A stretch of 64,000 nt of DNA. Origin: Bigelowiella natans CCMP2755. Taxonomy: Eukaryota > Cercozoa > Chlorarachniophyceae. A model generated the notes under the pieces. The model saw nothing but the letters and a program-made list of their open reading frames with translations. It did no database searches and was not told the origin of the DNA. The stretch is taken from positions 72,001 to 136,000 of the forward strand of contig ADNK01002286.1 of the NCBI GenBank assembly GCA_000320545.1, given 5' to 3'. Below, in pieces: positions 15,087 to 25,926 of this stretch; the stretch's first letter is position 1; each line of letters starts with the position of its first letter. The translations under genes were made by a program, and so were the position numbers.

Positions 15087-16842
15087 TTATAATTGTTATG
15101 TGTGCATATTGCTGAATACAGGTCCGTCAAAAATGAAATCCTTGTCCACTATCGAAATCTGAGAGAGAAGAAGATGAATACGGCAATGACGTCCACCACG
15201 CAAAGCCAACACTTCTTAGAGGAAGATAGCCAACTTCATTATCAGCAGCGGCGGCGGCGGGAAGATCTTCTCCATGAAGCTGACACGGAGTCCGATAATG
15301 ATACTAATGAAGCCGAGGGGGGGGGGGACAACTCACCATCCCAAACTACATTAGCTGCTGCTGCTAGTGCTAGCAAAGGAGGCCATAGTGACGACGTTGG
15401 CAGCGATCGACATCTACCTCAGCAGCAACACCATCAGAATGCTGCCTCTCGCCTCCTAGTTGATGACAATGCTGATGATGACTACTGCTATGACGACGAC
15501 GATGACGACAATGCTGCTGAGGGCAATATGAAAGGAGAGGGGGGAAGGGGAGGAGGAGGAGGAGGAGGCGCTGTGAGTAGGAATTCACCGTCTTCTAGGA
15601 GTAGCAGAACGACGATAACAGCAACATCCACAACAAAGCATGAGAAGATGGCAGAGCCATTGCAATCCTCAACGTCAGCAGTAGCTACTACTACTACTGC
15701 AAAAACCACCCTATCATCATCATCACCATCATCCTCGTCTCCTGCAGCATCGTTCGCCCCTCTAAGAGCATCACCAGCGATGGAGAGGGGAGGGGGAAGG
15801 GCGGGTACTCCTTCTACTCGGAAGGAGAATAAAGAGTTGAAATGGGTAGAGGAAGAGGAGGTCATGCTATGGCATAAGGTAGTAGCAGTAGCAGTTCTTG
15901 CCGTTGCTGTTGTTGTTGTTGTTGTTAGATGTGCGAGGCGCTGCTACTTTAGTAGCGTTGATTAACGAATAGGATGACTAAGACGTAAGAAATGATGAGT
16001 CGGTGTTTCTGTAGATAGTGCTGCTGCTGCATCGATTGAAACTAAAAATAAAAAAGAGATCCAGACTGCACTAGTATCGATGATATCTAATACTACTACT
16101 GATTGAGGCATATGCACAACTAATGGTTGGGGCATAAAATGGATGTAGAATAGATAGTGAAAGACAAAATGAAAGACAACAACTATCTGATTTATCAACT
16201 CCAAACAGAGCAGCACTTCTACATTGAGAAACACCTCTCGAAACGCTTGCAATGCTATGCCATAATATAGTGTTGATGTCCTTTGCTCTGCCTCTCCCTC
16301 ATCGTCTGTGCTAACTATCTGCCCCCACCCAAAAACTGTAGGATGTCGGGAGGTGGGTAGAGGCCCACATCACAATGGTCAACATTAAGGGACTTGTGCT
16401 GCTTGAATTTGACGAAGAAGTGTATGCAAGGTTTCACTGCTGCTGCTACTACTACAACAACTACTACTTGTGTCTATGCTTTATATATCATGTATGTAGG
16501 GTTATTATCATCATTATGGCCGTTGTTGTTATCATCACCACCATCATTATTATCGTTTTGTCGTTCGTCAAGACTGCAATGTATATTGGCGGCTTACTCA
16601 CTCTTTGCTCTGCTGCAACCATCGTCTTTCTTGCTCACGAGTAGTGATGGCGTGAAGCTCACATCAGTGTGGGAGGAGAGGGGGTCTCCCAACGTTATCT
16701 CCAGGGGAAGTTTATTATCGTCGTCATCACCATCATCATCATCATTATCATCATCATTACAACCTCCGAGACGAGGAATGGACAGTAAGAATGCTGCAAG
16801 AAGGAGGTTGGCCGAGAAGTTATAATAACAATTATGATGATA

Positions 16843-16883
<41 letters not shown>

Positions 16884-17045
16884 GAGGATGGCACTGCTTG
16901 TGAAAGTTGAAACGATGCAGTGGGAAATGAGGAGAAGAGGAGGAAGAAGAAAAAGAAAAAGAAGAAGAAGAATGTGTGCGCATGTAGTGGTTCTATGGAT
17001 CAGTGAGAATCATCGATTAGGCTGTGTCCAGATATCCTAATATTA

Positions 17046-17078
<33 letters not shown>

Positions 17079-18459
17079 TTGCTCCTCCTCCTCCCTGGAA
17101 TTGCCTCTTTCCCTCCTCCTCTTCTCATCATCGTCAATTTGTTCTCAGGCAAACGGCATCACCAGATACCACTACCACTACAACTGCTGGTGGTGGTGGT
17201 ATTATTGGCAGCGGCAGAGGAGGGATTACAACAAGGACGTCTTTGAAAACGAAGAAAAAGGAGACAAATCAGCAGCAGCAGCGCTTTTCTCGTCTTCCTC
17301 CTCCTTCATCATCGTCATCGACGATATCATCAAGTCGATCAGGAGGGCCCTCCTCAGTAAGTCAAGTCCTTCCTCACACACCGCTAACCACTACTTCCTA
17401 CACCCCGCCCATTGTGGAATAGAGATGGTGATATTGCGGCGAACATACTGCTAACTTGTTTTTCCGACACATTTATCATCTAGTTTGTGATTTATCGTTC
17501 TTGAACAAAAAGAAGAGTCATTGTATTCTGCTGATATTTTTATATCTTTCCTCCTCTTCTTTTCTATGATAACAAAGCAGATCCTGGAGGGCACAACATC
17601 GATAGCAGCCCGATCTCTACCTGTCACCCGTGTTTCTGAGGAAAAGGCCCGTCCAATTCCGTTTGCTCCCTTTGCGAGCATTGCGTTGGGTGCTGCAAAT
17701 AATCCTTCTGGGATATCGTCATCAGCTACAGCTGGAGGCAAGAAAGATTATGATGATAATGATGATGATGATAATGATGATGATGATCTTTCACCAGACA
17801 TCAAGAGATATACAGATGACGAATCATCCAAACTAAATCCATACACTGGTCTTTCATCAACATTATCAGGCTCTTCGATGTCGCCGATTTGGGCCACAGA
17901 TATTGGAAACAACAATCCCAGCGAAATCTCTCTAAAACGCCAACAGCAACAACAACAACAACAACAACAAGATTCTGAAGAGACTACGTCAGTGGCGGCT
18001 GCTGTTGGTGACAACGATGTCGTCTCTTCTGCTTTGGCACTCATTGATTGCAAAGAAATGTACTTTTATTAAAAACATCATACCGCAATTCCTCCCTCCC
18101 CAGCCGATAAACTCTCACACAACAGCAGCAGCAAAGATGTTGTTTTTGATACGTCCTACTTTTTGTGTTAATGTTGTTGCAGGTATAGGGAACAGTTAGC
18201 AACGCTCGTTGCCATGGGGTACAGAATAGTAGTAGTAGTAGTAGAAGTAGTAGTAGCAGTAGTAGTAGTAAAATGTAGTGGTAGAAAGAGCCATTTTAGA
18301 TCATTGTCATTGTATCTGATTGCTCTTGATCAATGGGTATGCTCTCCTCCTTCCAGATTCGTCGATGAGCAGTTGAATGAAGAAGCTTTAAGGACATCTC
18401 ACGGGAATATCGAAGCAGCCTTGAACTTCATTCTGAATACTCCTTCTGAGCTCGACTAG
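506..18459 (+). CDS. Giant USP9X/USP34-like ubiquitin carboxyl-terminal hydrolase (about 25 exons)
   Basis: Cysteine protease predicted to remove ubiquitin from proteins. I read exons 506-516 (weak), 615-5738, 6026-6487, 6766-6858, 7014-7127, 7415-10178, 10437-10548, 10784-10980, 11129-11317, 11577-11624, 11876-11961, 12251-12446, 12816-12951, 13249-13335, 13490-13620, 13936-14056, 14240-14331, 14637-14746, 15122-15878, 16342-16430, 16642-16818, 17032-17356, 17581-18059, 18183-18218 and 18357-18459. All phases agree and the sum is a whole number of codons (about 4,012 aa). The start ATG at 506 lies in ACCATGG, but its 11-base exon and GTGGCG donor are weak, so the 5' end is open. The N-terminal helical-repeat region, a ubiquitin-like segment (about 3550-3860) and an EF-hand-like stretch (about 4060-4230) resemble USP9X/USP34/USP24. 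The catalytic domain, zinc finger and UBA are listed separately. Long E, P, A, G, S and T runs interrupt conserved blocks. Confidence 0.85.
7135..7216. repeat. TAG/CAG trinucleotide microsatellite in USP intron
   Basis: Runs of TAG interrupted by CAG and AACAG lie just after the donor at 7128. Most introns of this gene carry their own, different short repeat. Confidence 0.9.
8305..9900 (+). other. USP catalytic domain of the giant protease
   Basis: The Cys box reads GLKNMGATCYMNSILQQL with the catalytic Cys codon at 8340-8342. A QCDAQEFLSHFL block follows near 8824. The LIFHLNRF block is near 9130. The His box GDAEQGHYYSLI has its His codon at 9459-9461, and WVKFDDS (Asp near 9669-9674) follows. 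The domain ends with AYMLVYER. All catalytic elements are present, so activity is expected. Two low-complexity inserts lie inside the domain (about 8430-8700 and 9505-9640). Inserts between USP boxes are common in the family, but these are microsatellite-derived (Thr, Ser, Asn runs). Confidence 0.9.
14240..14331 (+). other. RanBP2-type zinc finger exon
   Basis: A separate exon of the ubiquitin protease gene encodes W-N-C-x2-C-x3-N-x6-C-x2-C, the exact spacing of RanBP2/NZF zinc fingers, many of which bind ubiquitin. The acceptor that keeps the frame is the AG at 14238-14239, not the more obvious TAG at 14227-14229. It probably helps recognise ubiquitin chains (inference). Confidence 0.75.
18183..18459 (+). 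other. C-terminal UBA domain, two exons, and stop of the ubiquitin protease
   Basis: Exon 18183-18218 ends inside the codon of an MGF signature (ATG GG, then GTACAG) and exon 18357-18459 completes it. The product starts YREQLATLVAMGF and continues through NEEALRTSHGNIEAALNFIL, a full UBA fold of about 40 residues. Seven residues later comes the stop. UBA domains bind ubiquitin. USP9X itself is not known for a C-terminal UBA, so this is a distinctive architecture. Confidence 0.8.
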
Positions 18460-20577
18460 GAGTTTCTTATCTTCTTTCTATTTGCTAGTAGATCTACTAG
18501 TCCCACCATGCATGTTGCTACACAGCCTTTCTCATGTTGCACCACCATATATTCATTTTTTGAACCATTTATCATTTATTGTGAACGTATAATTATCACT
18601 TTAGACCCGTAGTTTTAGTTGTTACCCCTCTCTCTATCTTAGAGGGGGGTATTGGAAGAATTAAGTACAAGTAGACCGCATTGGATTTCGATTTCGTTTT
18701 CTAATAAGAATTGACTAGAAATTTATCGGTCGTAATTGAACGACAGCTGGCTCGTCACTTAGCTGTTCAACGACGCTGCTGTAGAGTTAGAGGACCACAC
18801 GTGGGTAGTAACTCAAATTAGGTTATTACCGTTTAGCATTTCACCCATTTCTACATAATGACTAGAGTCCGAATCCATGCTATCTTTGGATCCGAGCTAG
18901 ATAAGTGACCGTATGTAAATAGTTTTTATTCGTAGCTAGTAGATTGCGATGCAAGAATGTTCAGGTGCATGTCGTAGCATGTCGTGGTAGCTGCAGCAGC
19001 AGCGCTAGCTAGCTAGATGGCGCTAGTGACATGCTAGCATGCATGCGATTATGAGCTCAGCAATGCTAGAATGGCACGCATCAGCGCACAGCTGTGATGC
19101 TTTTCAAAATCTCTAGATCTGTGCAAAATCAGAATCCGACTAGCTAGCTAGCTAGATTTCCCTGCGCTTAAAATCGCATCGCGTATAGCAAAAATCTTGA
19201 ATTCCAAAACTCCACTGTTGTGCTAGCTGTCCACAGCCTATGGGGATGTGTAGCGCACCCGGGCCCCGCGGGTTAACAACATGCACATGTATGTTCGATT
19301 CTGTGACATATATTTGTGACTGAACTCATGCTAGCATGTCTAGATGTGCGTGTGCTTGACGATGCAACACATGTAATTCGGTGTGCATGTCGTGAGAACG
19401 CATGATGGTCAGGTTCATGTTGTCACGCATGTATGTGCTCATTGACACGTGCACTTTGCAACATGTGTGTTTTAGTACATGTGCAATTGTGAACACACAT
19501 GTGTTTTGTGACGTTACATGTGTGCATTGACATGTGCATATCTAGATGTCTAGATGTGTGTGCATGGTCACATCTAGACATTGCTACAAGTGCGATGTGC
19601 CATGCAATGCATTGAAACGCCTCGATCCTGAGTGAAAGTCTGCGTTTGTCGTGCAATCCCTCTAGCCCTTTTCCCTAGCGCTAGCGCCATGTGCAACAAT
19701 TACAACATGCGTACTTTGGTACACGTGTACATGTGGGTAAAAACATGGCTAGATGGGCACAACACATCATATCTAGATATGTGCATCAAAGAACACTAGA
19801 ATGTCTAGATGTGGCTACATTACTGCTGCATATATAGCTAAAAACCGCGGACTGCATGCTAGCATGCAAGCTAGCTCCATAGCCCTGTCTAGCTGTAGGC
19901 TATCTAGCTATGGAGCGTCCGCGCTTTCGAATACATGTAGTTTGGTGCATAATCTGTTCTAGTGTTCTTTGATGCACATATCGACATGCGTACTACATTA
20001 TGTGCTTTGTACGCGTTGTCTATGATCGACGCTCACGCTAACACGAGGCTGAACACAGCATGTTGCGCATGTGTCATTGTGCACAGCTAGACAGCAGTGT
20101 GGATCACATGCCCATCGTTGTTTTGAATAGCTACAATGGGTTGGTTATTGAAAATGTTAAATTACTTCTACATCATTATTACATCCGTCTCACATGTCCA
20201 TTGCAAGTTGTCGTTTCAATTTCAATGACTACGGATCACGCATATCTGGTCCTTCATTTTTGTGATTTCACACATGCGCTTGTACATTTGCAGTTGAGAG
20301 AGAAGTGTCAAGTTGTCGATGCACCGTTTCTGCCGTCCACGTGAAAAGTCACATTTATCATTACGTGCACCAAATGCTGAAAGACGTGATCATCATCGGA
20401 TTTGCTTTCACACGATACCTCTGCGTGCATTGCACGGCTACGGATGAGATCGAGCATCTGCATATACACCCCAGTACTAGCTTAAGCTTTTGTGACGGCG
20501 ACGGCATCGATCACAACTGATACACGTAACAAAATGCTCTTGGTGTTGAAACTTTCTGAAAGAAAAATACGCCGTCC
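18460..20577. other. Intergenic island rich in CTAG and CATG palindromes
   Basis: No gene found. From about 18950 the sequence changes character. Microsatellites stop, and self-complementary words (GCTAGC, CTAGCTAG, TCTAGA, CATGCATG, ACATGT) become very frequent, with many TGTGCATGT-like phrases. The largest continuous examples are at 19000-19160, 19440-19600 and 19780-19930. Short open frames are present but show no family signature. The segment 20128-20340 is related to 60984-61280 (see repeat entries). Confidence 0.6.
20125..20340 (+). repeat. Dispersed repeat copy A (related to 60984-61280)
   Basis: AGCTACAATGGG, a TTATTGAAAATGTTAAA block, a CATCATTATTACATCCGTC block and TCTCACATGTCCATTGCA occur here in the same order and similar spacing as in the segment at 61068-61160. 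The 3' part (TTGAGAGAGAAGTGTCAAG..GATGCACCG) also resembles 61212-61260. Divergence suggests an old family. It may be a transposable-element remnant; no coding capacity is seen. Confidence 0.55.
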
Positions 20578-21566
20578 TCATGACGATTCGTCTGGGTTAT
20601 ACACATCGTAGTGTTCCAATGTGTCTTCACGGTCCTCGTTCATCGTCGCGAGTGTGTTTATCGTTAAACACGTTATTTTCTGTAACGACCACACACCTGA
20701 GGCTTGTTTGCGCTGTTTTTCCCATTCCACAAACTCTTCATAATCCTGATGGTGCATCACGAACGCAAAGTTCGTTTCGTCGTCGTCTTCGAGATCTACA
20801 ACGATAGCGCTGAATTTTCCATCTTCTTCTACGTAACGTCGGTCCGAATCGTTTTCGTACAGGCTCTCCATGCGCTTACGGAAATCGGTGATAATCGATT
20901 CCGCATTTGCTACGTCAAGGTCGTCATCCACTCCATTCAAATCGAGCAATGGTTCTATGCAAAGCTTCGCCTCTATCACATTGAGAAGCGGAACAGCGAA
21001 ACCGCACTTGGTGTACGGAAGTACCCCGTACGATTCCAGGTTATCAAAAAACGATAAGTCCGCTTCTGAACCAAAGAGGGCCCAATGAAACACCATACCC
21101 GATCCGCACCAATACGTCAATACCGCCCATTTTTTCTTCTCCGTCACCCTAAAAGTTTCACATTAATATAATGTAATTGTGCACTTACACACACACACGC
21201 ACACACATACCAAACGCTCTCCCCTTCACACACGTACAAACACTGGGACATTGACACACATGAAGCATTCACACGAACGAACTTGGTCTTTTTCTCAGCG
21301 TTTCCCAATGTATCTGCTAGATTTTTGCGTTTTTGAGAAGAATTCGATTTAGTTTCAGAGGATTCTTCCACAGGTTTGTTCCCAGGTTTCGATTCCTTGC
21401 TAATCTCGGAACATCCATTCTGATGACAAAGATGATGATTCAGCATGTTACATGATGACGACGACGATGATGATGATGATGACGCATGATATACGTCAGT
21501 CCATAGAAAGCGAGAAAATGTTTGCATTGCAGTAGTAGCGACTCTAATTGTCACCTGATCATCCAT
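20578..21566 (-). CDS. Hypothetical two-exon protein, unrecognised
   Basis: Exon 2 is 21148-20578 and encodes about 190 residues beginning VTEKKKWAVLTYWCGSGMVF, with acidic stretches (VDLEDDDET) and an acidic tail ending DESS. Its acceptor is TTTTAG at 21149-21153. Exon 1 starts at an ATG at 21566 (MDDQVTIRVATTAMQTF), contains a Ser run from a GAT/ATC microsatellite, then a Lys/Glu-rich basic stretch with QKRK and KKTK suggesting nuclear location. Its donor is not fixed: phase requires a site between about 21275 and 21215 where GT-rich sequence offers several. No family recognised. Amino-acid composition looks like real coding sequence. It sits in the palindrome island with the ankyrin gene divergently placed. 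Confidence 0.5.
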
Positions 21567-21820
21567 CGTGCGCAGAGGAGCACAGGTGGGCGTTACTTTT
21601 TGAGAATCAGAGTGAAGTTGCTTTTCCGTTTGTTTTGCGTAAAATGCAGGGTGTTGTTTGTCCTAAATTAGCAGTTAAGCATGGCGTAGGTGAAAAACCG
21701 CATGATGAGCAGGAGTCTTTGCTCAATGTCACAAAAATTGCTCAAAATTAGACCTCGCTAGAATTAGCTCGAGGCAGTGCGTTTCGTACTTTGCAATTAA
21801 ACAAACCAACCGTCGTCAGT

Positions 21821-22365
21821 TGGACACCGTTGATTCATGCAGCCAGCGAAGGCAAGCTAGATGTTGTGAAGTACCTTGTTGGGATGAAGGCAAACATCGA
21901 GAGCAAGGACGAAGGTGGTAGCGGACACCGTTGGTCAATGCAGCCAGCGAAGGCAAGCTAGATGTTGTGAAGTGCCTTGTTGGGATGAAGGCAAACATCG
22001 AGAGCAAGGACGAAGATGGTTGGACACCGTTGATTCATGCAGCCAGCGAAGGCAGGCTAGATGTTGTGAAGTACCTTGTTGGGATGAAGGCAAATGTTGA
22101 GGTGAAAAAAAGAAATGGGGACACTCCCTGTGACCTCACAACATCTCACGAACTCAAAATCTTTGTCAAGCAAGCTTGCATTGATCGACGGGTCCAGGTG
22201 TTCAACAGAGACTTTAGGGATTTGTACTTCTTAAGCATGGAATTGAAGCGAGGGTTGGGGGCGGAAGTGGTCGCCACGAATTCGAAAAAATGGACGCACA
22301 CAGGAGCAGATGCGTGCCATCTGCACGATGGGCGATCTTGGGAGCTTGTTCATGTTGTCCCGTGA
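21821..22365 (+). pseudogene. Ankyrin-repeat gene fragment, frameshifted
   Basis: Three nearly identical 99-base (33-residue) ankyrin units begin at 21821, 21922 and 22021. The consensus reads GWTPLIHAASEGKLDVVKYL. The first unit is 101 bases long: two extra bases near 21915-21921 put it out of frame with units 2 and 3. Units 2-3 stay open to a stop at 22363-22365, with an unrelated tail of about 80 residues. The near identity shows recent tandem duplication. No start codon in frame with unit 1 is evident. It may be a pseudogene, the remains of a larger ankyrin gene, or an intact gene with a sequence error at 21918. Confidence 0.65.
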
Positions 22366-22914
22366 ACATTGTGAAGAAGCAAATGCAATGTGCAACACAC
22401 GTGATGTCGTGAAAGATGTGGACCATCGTATCTCCTCTAGAAGTGGTAGCTAGGTAGTGATGGCAGACCATGGATGGATGCTAGAGATTCATGCAGGGAT
22501 GACGTGCTGTCTAGAAAGCAGATGATCAGGCACACATGCATGTGAATTGCTAATTTCAAAGACATGAAACACATGATAGCAGGAAAAAAAAAAAAAAAAA
22601 AACATCATGAAATGTTTTGGATGTGCATGTCTAGCCTGTCATTGCAGCTATGTCCTCCGAGTGACGCCACAAGCTAACTGTCGCCAACGCTAGATGGTGA
22701 CGGGAGCAGATAGAGCAGCAGCAACGCAGCAGTGAACTCGAACCGCATGGTTGCGCCAATGTTCAATAGATTGTGCTTAGATCAAATTATTTGTTCTTGC
22801 TTTGATTTTTTTGAACGATTTATTTCACGTCATTTGACATATTCGTAGGCTGTACTGCTACCGAAACTTCATGACGTGGAGTCAATTATCACATAAAATA
22901 CTAATAATATATGC
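22366..22914. other. Intergenic, no gene seen
   Basis: Continuation of the CATG/CTAG-type island, with an A-homopolymer of about 18 bases near 22585-22602. No supportable coding sequence. Confidence 0.5.
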
Positions 22915-23155
22915 CTAGTCGTTTAAATTTCTAAACTTTGCGGGCTGAACAAAGCCCATCTGCTGCTCCAGAGGAAAACAGGATGGTGTGTAATTGAGTA
23001 CTGCATTGCGGGAGGGGAAATTTTTGATGAGTGTAAAACGAAAGGAGGGAAATACTTCGTATTTGACTGTTCCATACGTACGTATGATATAATTCCAGTC
23101 ATCTTTAAAAAGTAGGAAATTGGTAGGTGGTAATTGTGCTGCTGCTGTTGCTGCA

Positions 23156-23190
<35 letters not shown>

Positions 23191-23244
23191 GTTTTCCTCG
23201 TTAACAGTGTTTGTAGGAAGAAGTGAAGGAATGGACTGACGCAT
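22915..23244 (-). CDS. Possible small hypothetical protein
   Basis: An ATG-started frame of 109 residues (MRQSIPSLLPTNTVNEEN, then a Ser run from a GAT microsatellite, then LPPTNFLLFKDDWNYIIRTYG). The part after the Ser run has a protein-like composition, but there is no recognisable motif or splice evidence. It could be an exon or a chance frame. Confidence 0.25.
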
Positions 23245-23806
23245 GGTGAGGAACTACAGCAAAGTAATTGATCACCTCTTCACATGTGCTTGTTTGTAGT
23301 GGAGGTGGTAAGTGGGATGATGAAAGTGGTTTAAGTTAATTCCAGGAAAAGCCGGGATCGATGGTATTCAGTGGACTATTACTACCTTCTACTGCGAGTC
23401 GATTGATTCATAGATAATGGAGGAGATGGAAAGACCGAAGGTCAAAAAGGATGATGATAAATAGACGAGGAGGAAGAAGAGAGGAGAACTATTACTACGA
23501 CGCTGCTGTATTTCATCAACTGCTACGACTATTCTACCCCTCCCATTACTATTTGAAACTTGGTGGTGTGCTGCAAAATTTAGACTAGAAAGGCGATGAT
23601 TCGATGGAAGTATCGGAGAGAAGGCAGAAAATAGTGATTAATTACACTATGCAACCCCTCCCCCCCCGCCCCCCCTTTCGTGCTTCTCTAACAATTCTTC
23701 GCACTCCATATCGTATGCGGAAGACAATGAAGCTTTGTCATACTTCTGGTGCATCCTTTTCCAAGAGAGGTTTGTGGGCCCCATTGGGGACAATACTAAG
23801 TGGTAT
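23245..23806. other. Intergenic, downstream of hemA
   Basis: Mixed-composition sequence with a C/G-rich patch near 23660. No gene seen. It contains the 3' flank of hemA. Confidence 0.4.
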
Positions 23807-25926
23807 TTAAGCCGTAGAAATTGCTGCTTGTTTCTTGTTCTTCTTGCCCTTTTTCTTTTGGTCCGATGTTGGAAGAATATGAGCTTCTAGGGCATCCAGC
23901 TGAAACATTTTCTGCATCGTCTCTAGCTTGTATTCCACATGATCAGCAATGTCCTCTGGGGCACGGAGATGAGCCATAGGACCGTGCAGCAGCTTATTTA
24001 TGATACCCTTCGTAACTCTGTCTACAGTATCTCGTTCCTTTTGTGATAGCCCGTCAAGAATCTTCTGAGCATTCTGCAACTCTTTCTGTCGAATCAATTC
24101 ACCCTTGTCACGCAGCATCTTAATTGCGGGAACGCACCTCAGAGACTGCTTCCAGCCTTCAAACTCTCGAATCTCCCCTTCTATTAACTTCTCCGCCTCT
24201 TTCACAGCAGCCATACGCTTTTCCTTGTTGGCGTCTATGACCTGCTTGAGGTCGTCCACATGATAGGCTGCAACGCCTTCCACGTCTTTCGCGTCGTATC
24301 CCACGTTGACTGGTACAGAAATATCAACCAGCATCTTCTTGCTGCCCGAATTGAGGTTTTCCTTCAGCCCCGCAGCATCGATTAGAGGGTCCGTTGAGAA
24401 GGTGGAAGTGAAAACGATATCTGCTTCATTAATCTGATCCCACATCTCATCTAGTGTATGGAGAGACATCTCTACATCTGGGAACATCTCATCGAGTTTC
24501 TCCATACGTTCCCGCCCTCTGTTAACAATATGCAGCGGCTGAGAAGCCTTGGTAGAGGCAAGGTGCGTCACGAGGAGACGGGTCATCTCCCCGGCACCGA
24601 TAATGGCAATGCGAGCGTCTTCAAACTTTTTCCCTATATCTTCCTGGATCTTGAGCTCCGAGAGCTGAGCAGCCGCAGAAGATACCGACACAGCCCCCTT
24701 AGAGATTCCAGTCTCTGTGCGGACCCGTTTACCGGTAGAGACGGCGATGTTGAAAAGTTTGCCCAGAACCTTACCGAAGCTACCCTCAGCGTCGGATCCA
24801 TGAGCAGCACAGTTTTTCACCTGGCTCAAAATTTGACCCTCTCCTACAACGAGAGAGTCAAGGCCACTCGATACGGATAGCAGGTGCTTAGTAGCCTCGT
24901 AGCCGTCGTGGAAGAAAAGATTAGGACTTAGTTCACTGTCGGTAAGTCCCGACTTTTCCTTAAGAAAGCTCATCAGCTGCTCGTTAGCAGCCTGTGTGTC
25001 GTGCGCTACGTAGTAAACCTCAAAACGGTTGCAAGTAGATAGGATCCCAGCTTCATCAATGTTAGGCATCTGGTTGAGCTTTGCTGCCTGCGATTTAATT
25101 AATGATGAATGACCGTGAGAGGAGTAGCTACTTTCACTAACTTAAAGTATAAATGACCCATCAAAGAAACATCGTTCGGAATGATCATAAGCCTTTCTCA
25201 TCATCCGTATTCACATTGTTGTCACTCATACTCATGTTAGTTTCTAGTATTATATTTTCACCCTCCACCAATAATAATTAAAAGTTGCTCTGAACCTGTG
25301 CTTTCCACTCAGCTTCGGGAATAGCTAACTTCTCACGAACACTCATCGGCAGTGTGGTGGCTCAGCCCAACTACATGTACATTCTGAGTAGAGAGGAGGA
25401 AAGACAAACCAAGCCGTATTAAATTTGATGATGATGAAGTTGGTTGTCTTATAAATTTCGGTTACACCACGGGGTCATATAATCTTACAATAAACGGCTC
25501 TAAGATTACTATACTTCTCGCCCTAACTAATATCTATGATAGAATCATAATATAATTGTTATTGTGTTGCGCGTGTGGTGAGTAACTACATACCCCAGGA
25601 AGCGCAATGCCTGTCACGGGACATTTAGGTGTATCTGCTTGTACAGCTGTTTTCAACAGCATGTCGGACATTTCCGATCGAAGTTCGGCTACCCTTATAT
25701 TTCTCATTTGCCTCCTGCTGCTGCTACTGCTACTGCTACTGCAAACTTTACGGGAGAAGGGGAAGGGGGCCTTTCCAGATAACGCAGACAAAGCGTGTGT
25801 TTTCGATGCTGCGCCTCCCCTTATTGTAGATCTAAGCCTTCTCCAACTTTTGCCCGAACTAAGAGCAACTATTAGTAACACTGACAGCATAATTGCCGAT
25901 GCGAACGTCCGTGAAGTACCAGACAT
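23807..25926 (-). CDS. hemA: Glutamyl-tRNA reductase, plastid-targeted; apparent frameshift in exon 2
   Basis: Reduces glutamyl-tRNA(Glu) to glutamate-1-semialdehyde with NADPH, the first committed step of plastid tetrapyrrole (chlorophyll, haem) synthesis. Exons are 25926-25594, 25383-25296 and 25087-23807. Exon 1 begins MSGTSRTF and has a hydrophobic stretch (IMLSVLLIVALS) followed by a basic, Ser/Ala-rich region, as in bipartite signal-plus-transit leaders of secondary plastids. Exon 2 begins NVHVVGLSHHT, the family N-terminus. Exon 3 has the catalytic Cys in ILSTCNRFEVY, the GEGQILSQVK block, a Rossmann motif IIGAGEM, and a Lys-rich C-terminus. The two halves of exon 2 are in different frames: after SHHT the match resumes at MSVREKLAIPEAEW one base out of register, as if two bases were missing near 25352-25360. 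Summed exons are one base over a multiple of three. Total is about 567 aa. Confidence 0.9.

Noticed and set aside
19000-20100. Palindromes as tRNA or other structured RNA genes
   Set aside because: No cloverleaf with a conserved T-loop or anticodon arm found by eye. Short palindromes alone explain the pairing.
18950-22400. Island plus ankyrin gene as an integrated giant-virus segment
   Set aside because: Ankyrin repeats and odd composition fit, but no viral hallmark gene (capsid, packaging ATPase, polymerase) is present.
22585-22602. A-homopolymer as the tail of a retroposed gene
   Set aside because: No coding sequence or target-site duplication was seen upstream of it.
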